64,000 nucleotides of DNA, taken from assembly GCF_002803985.1 (NCBI RefSeq), contig NZ_CP024963.1:372001-436000 (forward strand), read 5' to 3'. Position numbers and translations under genes: made by a program. Below, piece after piece: positions 12,626 through 23,749 of the stretch. Every line of letters starts with the position of its first letter. The first letter of the stretch is position 1. Below the pieces are notes generated by a model. That model saw only the letters and a program-made list of their open reading frames with translations, was not told the DNA's origin and did no database searches. Source of the DNA: Williamsoniiplasma luminosum (GTDB lineage: Bacteria; Bacillota_I; Bacilli_A; Mycoplasmatales; Mycoplasmataceae).

Positions 12626-15600
12626 ATGAAAGGTCAATTTTTAATATTTAAGTCAGGTTTTAAAGGAATTTTTAAGTACAAGATTCAACTTTTAATTATC
12701 ATTACACTATCCTTTTTTGCGACCTTCTTTTTGATGTCAACTGACTCATTTATTAGTCGTTTGAACCAAACTTATAATGATGTTGTTGCCAATGTTGAAA
12801 AATATGATTATGAATATGAACGTAAATTTAACAAGTCTTCATTTGCAACAGATAATCTAGCTTTTGTCCCATTATTAGATTTTGTCAATACTGACTATAA
12901 TGAAATCCAAAATGATGGGAATACAACAACTCAATTAAATTTCAATCTTTCTTCATTTGACGGAAATGATAATTTCATTACCAAGACTTTTTCGAGTCCA
13001 GAGTTTATGGATGTTTATAAAGAACAATTATTTTCACATGAAGATCAAAATTACTTAGGATATTATGGTGTTTACTACAATCATGATCCAGAAAGTGGTG
13101 ACAAAGAATTCATCCTACCTGAAATTACTTATGATTTTGGTAAAAATTATGAAAATTTTGCATTCAGATCAAGATATAATGATGAATTTTCACCTCGTCT
13201 AAAAAAATATATCGAACCCGCTATCGAGCTATTAACAAAAAATTTTAAAAGTGAATATCTTAAAAATTTAACAAATGAAAAAACTAACATGCAAAATACT
13301 TTATTTTATAAAACATTAGTAAAATATGGAGTTAATGAGAACAATTTTAATCAGATTATTAGTTCAAAGTACGCTAATGTTAATGAAAGTAATATTACAA
13401 ACAAAATTTCAGAAAAAGATCTTTTTTTGGGACTAAATACTTATCTATATAATGCTTTTGAATCTTTGATTCAATACACGATTTATCAAACTGCTCAACT
13501 AGCATTAGAAATACGCAATCAATTCGAAAGTGAACATTTAACAAATGATCCTAAGTTATTAAATCCAAAATTCTATGTTGATGCTTTTAATAAGAAGTTT
13601 TTTGTTGAAAATGATTTGGATGAATTGCCTAAATTTAAGCTTATTAAGCATTTTTATGATCGAGAATTTGCACTTGACCAATATGCTGTTACTGCTTATG
13701 AATATATTTTTGGAAAAAAATACCAATTTAAAAATAATGAACCAAATGACATAAAACATAATGAACAATACATCGTTAATGACGAAAACCCAACCTATTC
13801 TAAAGAAATTAGAATAGGTGAAGATAATTCTGATAGTAATAAGTTTGCTAACGATGTTTATAAGAAGGGGTTACGTGGACAAACCAACCCTTTAAAAGCA
13901 ATTGAAAATGAAAATGAAGAAATCATTGGTGCTTCTCAAGTTGCAACTACAAAAGTTTGAGAAAAACTAAGAGACAACAAAACTTTACTAAGCCAAGCCA
14001 ATGGTTTGAGTGGTAATTATAATGATTGAAAAATAGAAAATAGAAATCTTTTTTCAATGGACTATTTACATCAAAAAATGGCAGCCGATTTAGTCGATAT
14101 CGATTTATATTTAAGACAAGAAGCATTTATGTATGATGTTTCAACTAAAAAATCGTTTAGATTCGCAATTCTAGATCAAGATTTTGATTATAATTTTAAA
14201 ATGATTGCAGGTTTAGAACCGATGACTGCTTCAGAAATTGTTATCTCTCAACAATTTGCTTTAAAAAATAATATTAAAATCGGGCAAAAATTAAACATTG
14301 GTAAATCACAATTTATTGTTTCAGGATTTGGATCCGACTCACTATCTTATTACCCAATTACAGATTTACAATTACCAACCACAGATATTCAAAATAGTGC
14401 AATTGTTTACGTGAATAAAGAAACCTTAAATTTAATTGCTAATAATGGTAATGCTGATGATTTAACTTGATCAAATTATTTTTTTATCAAAGATAAAAAA
14501 ACCCCTAAAACTTTAAAATCTGAAACAGAAACTTTAAAACAAAAAATTACTTCATATAATGGATGATTGTTTACTGATCCAACAAAATTAAACATTAATA
14601 CTTCAATTATTAATAAAAACCCACTTCAATTAAGTTTAGAAGATGCAAACCAAATTAATAGGATCGTTGATTTTAACAAAACAAATTTTATCCTTAACTG
14701 GTCATTGCAACCTTCAATTGTTAAAACATTAAACATTTTTGTTTATGTAGTTTCAGTCATAATTCTGATGATGGTTGTAATTTCATTAATTGTGACAATC
14801 AAAAAATCAATTGATAATAATTCTAAACAAATTGGATATTTGAAATCAATGGGTTATAAATCAAGAGAAATCGCTCTTTCATATACTGGTTATGGAATTG
14901 TGATTGCTTTAATCGTGGTTCCTTTGGCTTTTGTCGCATCTGGATTTTTTCAAGAAGTTATTTCGATTATGTTTTCTTCATATTTTGCAACAACTTTATA
15001 TGAATTTAGATTTAATCCAAAAATGCTTGGTGTGGCATTTGTCGCTTTTGGAATTGTTTCAACTTTAATTTCTTATTTAATTGCTTATTTTTATACAAGA
15101 AAAGATATTTTGAAATTATTTCATTCAACAGATAATCATAAAGTAATGAAATATAATGAGTCAAACTCTTTACATGTCGTGTTTAACAAATTGAGTTTTA
15201 ACGTTCGATTTGCTTCAAAAATTTCAACCAGAGGTTGAAAACAAGTTTCGATGATTTTAATTGGAATTTTTGTTTCAACATTTGTTGTAACGCTTGCAAC
15301 AGCAATTCCTTCAATTATGAATAATTATATTAAAGATGCTAACCAATATTTAAAATATAAAAATTCATATCGATTAGAATCACCGATTAGCAATATGCCT
15401 TTAACTAAAAAAGCAATTTCAGCTAACCATGGAATAACTAGAACTGAACAAGTTTATAGCCAATTGCCAAAAGAGATCAAAGATTCGCAATTAACTTATT
15501 ATGATGATTATCGTTATTACAATGACGGAAATAATAATACTTCATTATTTGCTCCTTTAATTTACAATGGTAGCGGAAAAGAATTTGATAGTTCTAAATT

Positions 15601-17953
15601 AAATTGATCAGAAGAACATGTTTATAAAAAAGCATTAGAAAGTCAAAACGAAATTAAAAACGATGGCTTGACAGACACTTCTGGGTTCTTAGGATTTTTA
15701 ACAAATTCAGTTGCAAATGGATTGTTTAATTTAAATGGGGTTAATATTTCATTAGGGTCTTTTGAAAAATTCATGGGATATTTAATGCATTCACAAATTA
15801 ATCCCCAAACAAACCAAAAATTTGAGTCATTTGAAAAACGAAAAGAAATGATTGATAAAACTAATGCAATTTTTAAAGGTTTAATTCCAACGCTTTTAGG
15901 AATGCTTAGTGGAGACTTGAACCTTGGAGAAATTCCAACTGATGATTGAAAAGAAGCAGTTATTCAACTAATTTTTACTTTTATTCCTAACTCAGGACAA
16001 AAATACCTTAAGGATAGTGAAAATCGAAAAAGTCAATTCACTTTTGGAAGTGGGTATGAAACTTATACTCCAAATCAAGAAACGTTATCAACAAACATTA
16101 AATTTGCCTATGATAATGGGGATGAAAACATCGATATTATTGGATTAAAAGAAAATCAATCAGCATTTAATATTAAAAAATATAATTTAAATAACACATT
16201 ATTAGATGCCAAAGTTTTAAAACAACTGCAAGATGTTATTGATGGTAACATTGAGCCACGAGATATAAAAACTTCAACTGGATTTGAATTATATAATGCA
16301 AAAACTAAAACATTATCAATTCCAGTTGCTTCAAATTTACAATCAGATAGAACCTTTAATTTAGACAGACAAGATCTTGCTGACGTGAAATTTGAAACTT
16401 CTAAATTGATTTATACACCTAAAAAACAAATAAGTAATACAAATGAAGAAAACATAGTTCCTGCCAATGCTTGAATTTATGATGATCGTGATTGAAGTTC
16501 AATCAACAAAAACGAAAAAAACGAAAAAAACGAATGATTAAAAGCAGCTGATTTAGATGTGAATAAAATTAATTATTCTTTAAGTATTGATGAGAAAGGT
16601 TTAGTCCAAGAAGCGCCAATGTTCGCGCAAGCCAGCGTTAATGAAAATGGCGAATTAGTTTCTGAAATTAGACCATTTTACTCATATAACAACTTAAAAT
16701 TATTTTTTCCTAAAAATAAAGTAGATATGGAAACATATACTTTAGGATTAGAAAAAGCAGCGCTTGCAAGAAAAAATGAAGATTCATCAAAATGAATTAA
16801 CAACATCTCAACTTGGTATGGAGATGTTAAACAAAAAGATGTTCCAGAAATTGTTAAAAAAGCTTGAAATGAAGATGGGGATTATTTTTATATAGCTCCT
16901 TATTCATTACAATACTATGCAAACTATAGTCAAGGATTGCATGGTAAAACAGACATTAAAACGATTGGTGACGGTGTTGCTCCATGAATTCATTATGGAT
17001 TTGGTAGAGATTCAAAACCTTTACATTTAAAAAATGTTAAAACATTACCAAAAAACATTAATCAAATTAATGTCAAGAAAACATCAACAATTGATTCTTA
17101 TAATAGTGATTTGGTTGTTGCTGATCAAGACTTAATCAATTTAATTTATGGATATTCAAACAATAAATACATTCCATTAACTTATAATGGTTTTGGCCAA
17201 AAAATCACCAACACTGAAGAAACAGAGATTTCAATGTATGAAAACATTTCAGTTCAAGATTATTTTTCAAAACCAACAAATGAGCTTTTATTTGCAAATG
17301 ATGAATTAAAAGAACAAGGCTTAGATCCTTTAAAAACATTAACTCAAAATTCATGATTTAATAATAAATATTCAAACTTTACTGAGTTAATCGGTGTTAC
17401 AACTGGGGTTAAATTTGGAAATAATGAAAAACCTGGAATTAACATCATTTCCAAGATTTTTGATAAATGAAAAGACCCTAGTGATGCGCTTAAATTAGCA
17501 TATTCTGACATTCAACTTGCAAGTAGTAAACTTGGAATTGTTGTGACTGTGACTGAAACGATTTTAGCCTTTTCGGTGTTCATTATTTCGGGAATTATTA
17601 TTATTGCGACATTGATTATTACCGTTATCACCGACATTTTTGTTATGAGATACCAAAGATTTATGACGGTGATGAAAGCCATGGGATATTCAAAATGATA
17701 TATTATCAAGAGTTCGATCGGAATTACTTTCATCGTTAATCTTATGGCTATTGGTTTAGGAATACTGACTGGAATTATGTTTGCCAAAAGTCTTTTACAT
17801 CTGGCAAGTAACCTTGGAATTTTAATTCCATATGTTTTAGATTTATGAATAATCCCTTTAATTATTGGAATCATTCTTATTACCTTTACAATCAGTATCA
17901 TTATTTCTTTAAGAAAACCATTATCAGAAAAACCAACCGTTTTATTCGGATAA
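12626..17953 (+). CDS. giant FtsX-type ABC transporter permease (1775 aa)
   Basis: Continuous frame of 1776 codons with many TGA Trp codons, one of the largest genes here. It has an N-terminal anchor (about residues 15-38) and an extracytoplasmic region to about 700. A first FtsX domain follows (helices near 705-730, 755-775 and 810-830) with KQIGYLKSMGYKSREIA. After a helix near 873-895 comes a second extracytoplasmic region (900-1630), then a C-terminal FtsX domain (1640-1760) with RYQRFMTVMKAMGYSKWYI. The organisation matches the 1404-aa permease, suggesting an ancient duplication. A short repeat, aacgaaaaa, encodes Asn-Glu-Lys units near 16507. AGGGG precedes the ATG. No ATPase is encoded nearby. 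Confidence 0.86.
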
Positions 17954-17993
17954 TATTTTTTTAGAATTAATAAAATACGTTTTCAAAAACAAG

Positions 17994-18022
17994 AGCGAAA
18001 AGATCATTCTTTTCGCTTTTTT
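17994..18022 (+). terminator. intrinsic terminator after giant permease
   Basis: Stem AGCGAAAAGA/TCTTTTCGCT with loop TCAT and a T tail. A second, weaker inverted repeat, CGTTTTTTG/CAAAAAACG, follows at 18040-18069. Confidence 0.85.
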
Positions 18023-18193
18023 AATGCCAAATTAATTTTCGTTTTTTGGTTTTATCAAATCAAAAAACGCAAAAATAAGCCTTTTGTCAAAAGTTTAGTG
18101 TAAATTAATCTAGAGCACTTGTGTTTATGGGAGATTTTTTCAAAATCCGTTTTTAAATTAACTATTTATATGTAAAACTTTGAAAAAATGCTT

Positions 18194-18252
18194 TATAATA
18201 TTAATTGCTTACTACACTTTTGACCCCGGACAAGTCAAGGAGATTCAAGCAC
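18194..18252 (+). promoter_or_regulatory. rplM promoter -10 and short leader
   Basis: TATAAT at 18194-18199 without a good -35. The roughly 47-base leader contains TTGAC/GTCAA (18220-18224 and 18234-18238) flanking CCCGGACAA, and the right arm runs into the AAGGAG ribosome site. This could act as an L13 autoregulatory hairpin, but that is inference. Confidence 0.4.
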
Positions 18253-18708
18253 ATGAAACAAACAACACTTATTTCTGCCAAAGATATCAAGAAAAATTGA
18301 TATATCGTTGATGCAGAAGGACAAACAGTGGGGCGTCTAGCAACCCAAGTGGCTTTACTATTAAGAGGTAAACACAAAGTAACTTTTACACCCCACATCA
18401 ATAACGGAGATCACGTTATTGTAATTAACGCTGAGAAAGTAATTTTTACAGGTAAAAAAGAAACTGATAAAAACTACTACCATCACTCAATGCACCCAGG
18501 TGGATTGAGAAGAAGAAATGTGGCAACACAACGTGAATTAGATTCAACAAAAATTTTAGAACGAGCAATTCGTTTGATGTTACCAAAAAACGTGCAAGGA
18601 GCTAATCAATTTAGAGCTTTACATGTTGTTAAAGGAACAGAACATCAATACGCTGCACAAAAACCTGAAGTTTATGTAATCAACACAAAAAAAGGAGAAA
18701 CTAAATAA
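18253..18708 (+). CDS. rplM: 50S ribosomal protein L13
   Basis: Early-assembly protein of the large ribosomal subunit. The 151-aa frame starts at ATG 18253 with AAGGAG upstream and reads through a TGA (Trp16) in the conserved [26 protein letters not shown] and the HSMHPGGLR segment are typical of L13. A Trp codon TGA in so conserved a protein is direct evidence for the reassigned code. Its stop overlaps the rpsI start (TAATG), as in the usual rplM-rpsI operon. Confidence 0.97.
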
Positions 18709-19106
18709 TGACAGAAAACAAAGTTATTTATCGTGGAACAGGAAGAAGAAAAACTTCTGTTGCACAAGTTATCCTAACCCCTGGTAAAGGAAACATCATT
18801 GTCAATGATCAACCTGCACTAGATTTCTTCCCATACCCAACTTTAGTTCAAGATATGGAACAAGCCTTAGTTGCAACTGGAACACAAACAGATTTTGACA
18901 TTACAGTTAAAGTTAAAGGTGGAGGATTCACAGGTCAAGCTGGAGCTGCTCGCTTAGGAATTGCAAGAGCTCTATTAGAAGCTAGTGAAGACTACCGTAA
19001 ACAATTAAGAGCTGCTGGTTTATTAACCCGTGACGCTCGTATTAAAGAACGTAAAAAATATGGATTGCGTGGAGCACGTAGAGCCCCTCAATACTCAAAA
19101 CGTTAA
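18708..19106 (+). CDS. rpsI: 30S ribosomal protein S9
   Basis: Small-subunit protein whose C-terminal tail reaches the P-site tRNA. At 132 aa it has normal length, with the N-terminal [14 protein letters not shown], the central [19 protein letters not shown] and the basic C-terminal end RRAPQYSKR. It starts within the rplM stop (TAATG), implying translational coupling, with GGAG upstream inside rplM. Confidence 0.97.
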   Translation: MTENKVIYRGTGRRKTSVAQVILTPGKGNIIVNDQPALDFFPYPTLVQDMEQALVATGTQTDFDITVKVKGGGFTGQAGAARLGIARALLEASEDYRKQLRAAGLLTRDARIKERKKYGLRGARRAPQYSKR

Positions 19107-19111
19107 TATTG

Positions 19112-19136
19112 AAAAAAACCATTTTTGGTTTTTTTT
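19112..19136 (+). terminator. terminator of rplM-rpsI
   Basis: Stem AAAAAAACCA/TGGTTTTTTT with loop TTTT, immediately after the rpsI stop. Confidence 0.85.
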
Positions 19137-19252
19137 ATGCCAATTTGTCAAAAATAATCCATAGAATCAATGTATATTTTTCAATTATGGAGTAAAATAG
19201 CACCATTACTTAGTTAAATGACGATTTTTTATTTTTTTCCACCCTTAAAGAC

Positions 19253-19281
19253 TTGATATTTTTTCATTTTTTCAATAGAAT
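19253..19281 (+). promoter_or_regulatory. promoter of tRNA-Ile
   Basis: TTGATA (19253-19258) and TAGAAT (19276-19281) with a 17-base spacer, 13 bases upstream of the mature tRNA. Confidence 0.75.
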
Positions 19282-19294
19282 AATTAAGGTCTTT

Positions 19295-19371
19295 CGGAAT
19301 ATAGCTCAGCTGGTTAGAGCACTCCGCTGATAACGGAGAGGTCGTTGGTTCAAGTCCAATTATTCCGACCA
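19295..19371 (+). tRNA. trnI: tRNA-Ile (GAT)
   Basis: Folds as a complete cloverleaf. Acceptor is CGGAATA/TATTCCG, anticodon stem CTCCG/CGGAG with loop CTGATAA (anticodon GAT), and the T arm is GTTGG-TTCAAGT-CCAAT. The CCA end is encoded. It is a single-gene unit with its own promoter and terminator. Confidence 0.97.
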
Positions 19372-19381
19372 TTTAAAATTT

Positions 19382-19410
19382 AAAAAACCATTGTAGACAA
19401 TGGTTTTTTT
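19382..19410 (+). terminator. terminator of tRNA-Ile
   Basis: Stem AAAAAACCATTG/CAATGGTTTTTT with loop TAGA, 11 bases after the tRNA. Confidence 0.85.
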
Positions 19411-19414
19411 ATAC

Positions 19415-19420
19415 TATAAT
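19415..19420 (+). promoter_or_regulatory. -10 box 6 bases before a start codon (leaderless candidate)
   Basis: Perfect TATAAT ending 6 bases before the ATG of the MATE gene. Transcription would begin at or next to the ATG, and no Shine-Dalgarno is present. The -35 is weak (TTGTAG at 19391-19396, inside the preceding terminator hairpin). Confidence 0.5.
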
Positions 19421-19426
19421 TTGTTT

Positions 19427-21151
19427 ATGAATAAATTAAAAGTTAAAAAAAATAAGACATGAAGGCACTTTACTTCATGACAATGATATAAAGTCGCCAT
19501 TATCATCATTTTTTGAGCAATTTTGCAAGAAATGATTATGGCCTCAACTGACATTATTGATAACATTTTTGTTAACTATTTACACAACGATCAAATTGAA
19601 GGCCTTGGTGCATTACAGCAATTCATTAAGGATCATTGATCCAATCTAAATGCTGAGCAATTAAACGCGGCCGGTATTTCACTTGAATATCTAGGAGACA
19701 GACTTTCATATCAAGCAGGACAAATTGCTGTCAATGGTGTGACTGCTTCGAATCAATTGTATATCATCATGTTTACTTCGATTTCAGGGTTTTGTTATGG
19801 TTGTGGAGTTTATGCCTCACAATATTATGGAGCTGGAGAATATCAAAAATTAAAACAAGTAACAGCGCTGAAAATTTATGTGGTTTTTGGAATTACTTTT
19901 ATGTTTGCTCTTTTCACCCTACCAGGGGTAACTGATAAATTAATTGAGTTTACAACTCAACCCAAATATGTTGCTAACCCACTTGAAACTGGGGTTGTCA
20001 CAGACACAAATCAGGTTCGCCAATTATTTGAACATATTCAATGACGTGCAGCTGTGCTTTCCACTCAACAAGGTGTGCAATATTACCGTATTATTGCCCC
20101 AACTTATGTTTTACTAGCAATTAATGAAACAGCCATTACTGCTTTAAGAGAAACTAAGCGTTTGTACTATTCATTTTGAATGTCAATCATTGCTTTAATT
20201 GCCAATAGTGTAATGAACGTCTTTTTAACAGCCCCAACCTTCTTAGGAGACTTTAAAGGACTTGGAGTAACTGGAACTGCTGTTGCCACTGTTTCTTCTC
20301 GTGTTTTACAAATGCTCTTTATTATTGGATTATTAGGTTGAAAACGTTTTGAATTTATTCCGCTTTGAATCTCGTTCAAAATTGAACGAGCATTATTAAA
20401 GAAAACAATGCACAAAGCAGCGCCATTACTTTTCAATGAAGTGTTATTCTCATTTGGATTAGTTTTACAAGTCAAATTAAGAGGAGAATATTCAAACGAA
20501 GCGATGACTGCCAACGCGATGTTCGCCACGATTTCTGGGGTGATCTTCTCCCCACTTTATCATGGAATTAATGCCGGAATCACGGCCTTTGTGGGCAATG
20601 ATTTGGGGGCGAACAAAATTCAAGAAGCAAAACGGAATTCCAAACATTTGATTTTCATTGGAATTGCGATCGCAATAATTGCTGCCACAATTCTTGCCAG
20701 TCTTTCATTTGTGATTCCAAAAATTCTTTTCTCAAATTCAAATCCTGAAGCACAAAGAATTGGAATTTGAATGCTATTTATTTATAGTTTATTTTATGTC
20801 TTTGTGATGACATCAAATATCTTCTATTCAATCTTAAGAGCTGGGGGAAAAGTGTGATGATCACTGGCGATTGATTCAATCTTTACTTGGTCAATTAGTA
20901 TTCCAATGTTGGCGATTTTAATTACTTTAAGAATGAACAATGTAATTGATTTGGATATTATTTATATTCATTTAATTATTTGTAGTTTAGAAGTGATTAA
21001 AGTTGGAATTGGATTCATGTTTTACAAAAAAGGGAACTGAGCTCAAAACCTAACCCTTGAACAAGGAATTGATAAAAATAATTGATTGAAACTTGTGACA
21101 AGCAAAGTAAAAACCAAAGTGAAAACCAAAATTCAAAAAGTTAAAAAGTAG
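19427..21151 (+). CDS. MATE family efflux transporter
   Basis: Multidrug/organic-cation antiporter of the MATE superfamily. The 574-aa frame runs through TGA codons, has about 12 hydrophobic segments, and shows MATE features such as the early MASTDIIDNIFV helix, GFCYGCGVYASQYYGAGE and, in the second half, GINAGITAFVGNDLGANK. It is longer than the usual 450 aa, with about 90 extra residues between helices 1 and 2 and a Lys-rich tail. The ATG at 19427 keeps a short basic N-terminus before helix 1 but has no Shine-Dalgarno. The substrate cannot be told from sequence. Confidence 0.88.
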
Positions 21152-21171
21152 TTCACTTTTTAACTTTTTTA
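21136..21171 (+). terminator. terminator overlapping the MATE stop codon
   Basis: Stem AAAAGTTAAAAAGT/ACTTTTTAACTTTT (21136-21149 and 21155-21168) with loop AGTTC, then T residues. The left arm encodes the last codons of the MATE gene. Confidence 0.85.
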
Positions 21172-21217
21172 TTGGTCATAAAAATAGTACAATTAACAAA
21201 TAATATAAAGGAGTAAT

Positions 21218-23635
21218 ATGGACTTTTCGCATAAAGCAATTGAAAAAAAATGACAAAAAATTTGAAAAGAAAAAGAGGTTTATAAAACCACTTATAATCA
21301 TGACAAAAAAGCTTATGTTTTGGATATGTTTCCATATCCAAGTGGGTCTGGTTTACATGTTGGTCATGTAAAGGGTTATACGGCCACAGATATCTTTGCC
21401 CGTTTTCGTCGTATGCAAGGTTATGATGTTTTACATCCAATTGGATGAGATGCCTTTGGTTTACCAGCTGAACAATATGCTTTAAGCACAGGAAACGATC
21501 CACGAGAATTTACTTTAAAAAATATTGATACTTTTAGAACCCAATTACAAAAAATGGGATTTGGTTATGATTTCAACAAAGAAGTGAATACCGCGCATCC
21601 TGGTTTTTACAAAACCACGCAATGAATTTTTCAACAACTTTATAAACAAGGTTTAGCAGAATTACGAAATGTCGAAGTTAATTGATCTCAAGATTTAGGA
21701 ACAGTTCTTGCCAATGATGAAGTTGAAATTAAAGATGGCAAAATGGTCAGTGAACGTGGTGGGTATCCAGTTGTTAAAAAAACAATGAAACAATGAGTTT
21801 TAAAAATTACCACTTATGCTGAAAAATTATTGTCTGGATTAGACGCCTTGGACTGACCACAATCTGTTAAGGAATTACAAAAAAATTGAATTGGTAAATC
21901 TGAAGGCGTGGAAATATTTTTTCATACTGAAAATGGAATTGAATTAAAAGTTTTTACAACTAGACCAGACACAATTTATGGAGCAACTTATTTAGTTTTA
22001 GCCCCTGAACATCCGACTGTTCAATCAATTACCACCAAAGAACATTTGGCTGAAGTTGAAGCTTACATTGAACAAGCAAAACAAAAAACTGAAATTGATC
22101 GTAAGGACGAATCAAAAACTAAAACTGGAATTTTTACTGGAGCATATGCTGTTAACCCAATTAGTAAAACCAAAATTCCGGTTTGAATTGCTGATTATGT
22201 TTTAAATGATTATGGTAGTGGGGCAATTATGGCAGTTCCTGCCCATGATCCTCGTGATTGAGATTTTGCAACCAAATTTAATCTTGAGATTAAATTTGTG
22301 TTAGAAGCAAAAGATCAAAGCAAAGCTTTTGTTGGTGAAACCAAACATATTAATTCAGATATTTTAAATGGTTTAGATCGTAAACAAGCAATTGAAAAAA
22401 TCATTGAAAAAATTGAAGTTGAAAAATTAGGAACTAAAAAAATTAACTATAAATTAAGAGACTGATTATTTTCTCGTCAAAGATTTTATGGTGAACCATT
22501 TCCAATTTATTATACTGAAGATGGAAACATTGGTTTGATTGATCTAGAAGATTTACCAGTCACTTTACCACAAACTAGTTACATTAAACCAAGTGGAACT
22601 GGAGAATCACCGTTGGCAAATGTTCAAGAATGAGTGAACTTAACTGTTGATGGAAAAAATGTCAAAAGAGAAACAAACACGATGCCACAATCAGCTGGTT
22701 CTTCATGGTATTATTTAGCTTATATTTTGACTGATCAACCAAATCAATTAATTGATTTGGAATCAAACGAAGCCAAAGAACGTTTTGCTAAATGAATGCC
22801 TGTTGATTTATATATTGGTGGGCAAGAACATGCTGTTGGACACTTATTGTATGCTAGATTTTGAAACCATGTTTTATATGATTTAAACCTTTTAAACACG
22901 CCAGAACCATTTCAAAAACTTTACAATCAAGGAATGATTTTAGGACCTGATGGACGTAAAATGTCAAAATCATGAGGAAATGTCATTTCCCCAGATGATG
23001 TACTTCAATCACATGGGGCTGATGCTTTAAGATTGTATGAAATGTTTATGGGACCATTAGATGCTTCATTACCTTGAAGTTATGATGGATTAGATGCTGC
23101 TTTAAAATGATTAAACCGCGCATTTAGATTAGTGAATAAAACCACTTTTTCCACAACCAATAATCATGAGTTAGATTTCATTTACAACGATGTTGTTAAA
23201 AAAGTGACAACAATGGTTGAAGAATTAAAACTAAATACTGCGATTTCACAATTAATGGTGTTAGTAAACGCTTTTTATAAATATGAACCATCAACAATTT
23301 ATCAACCATACATTGAAGGATTTATTAAAATGTTGAGTTTGTTTGCCCCACATGTAGCTGAAGAAATGTGAGCAATGTTGGACAAACAAACTGTCCTTGT
23401 TCAAGAATCATGACCAAGTTTTGATCAAAGTAAATTGATTGAAAAAACAATCACAATTGCCTTTCAAGTTAATGGTAAATTAAGAGGAACTAAAGAAGTC
23501 GAAATTGATTTAGACAATCAAACTTTAATCGAATTTGCCAAAGCTGATGAGAATGTTGCAAAATTCATTGAAAATAAAATAATTGTTAAAGAAGTTGTGA
23601 TTCCGAATAAAATTGTTAATATTGTAGTTAAATAG
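21218..23635 (+). CDS. leuS: leucyl-tRNA synthetase
   Basis: Charges tRNA-Leu. The 805-aa frame through TGA codons shows the class I signatures [13 protein letters not shown] (HIGH motif) and GRKMSKSWGN (KMSKS). Between them is the CP1 editing domain, with [18 protein letters not shown] and later [17 protein letters not shown]-terminal anticodon-binding and zinc-free tail completes a normal bacterial LeuRS. Start at 21218 has AAAGGAG upstream. No T-box leader is apparent. Confidence 0.97.
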
Positions 23636-23658
23636 TTAAATTTATAATCAAATGGCTC

Positions 23659-23688
23659 AAAAAATGCCCAAAACTTTGGGCATTTTTT
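23659..23688 (+). terminator. terminator of leuS
   Basis: Stem AAAAAATGCCCA/TGGGCATTTTTT with a short A/C/T loop, followed by T residues. Confidence 0.88.
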
Positions 23689-23712
23689 GTATTTTTACTT
23701 TTTGCTACATTT

Positions 23713-23721
23713 TGCTATAAT
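23713..23721 (+). promoter_or_regulatory. extended -10 promoter for the 23750 gene
   Basis: TG-C-TATAAT, a perfect extended -10, about 29 bases before the start codon. The -35 region is only T-rich. Confidence 0.6.
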
Positions 23722-23749
23722 CTATGCTATATAGAAAGGAAAAATAAAA

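Noticed and set aside
17512-17901. 129-codon open frame on the - strand
   Set aside because: It is antisense to the C-terminal FtsX domain of the 1775-aa permease, whose conserved helices and coupling loop explain the sequence.
21152-21217. T-box riboswitch upstream of leuS (and similarly tyrS)
   Set aside because: The intergenic spaces are too short and lack the T-box sequence and specifier structure.
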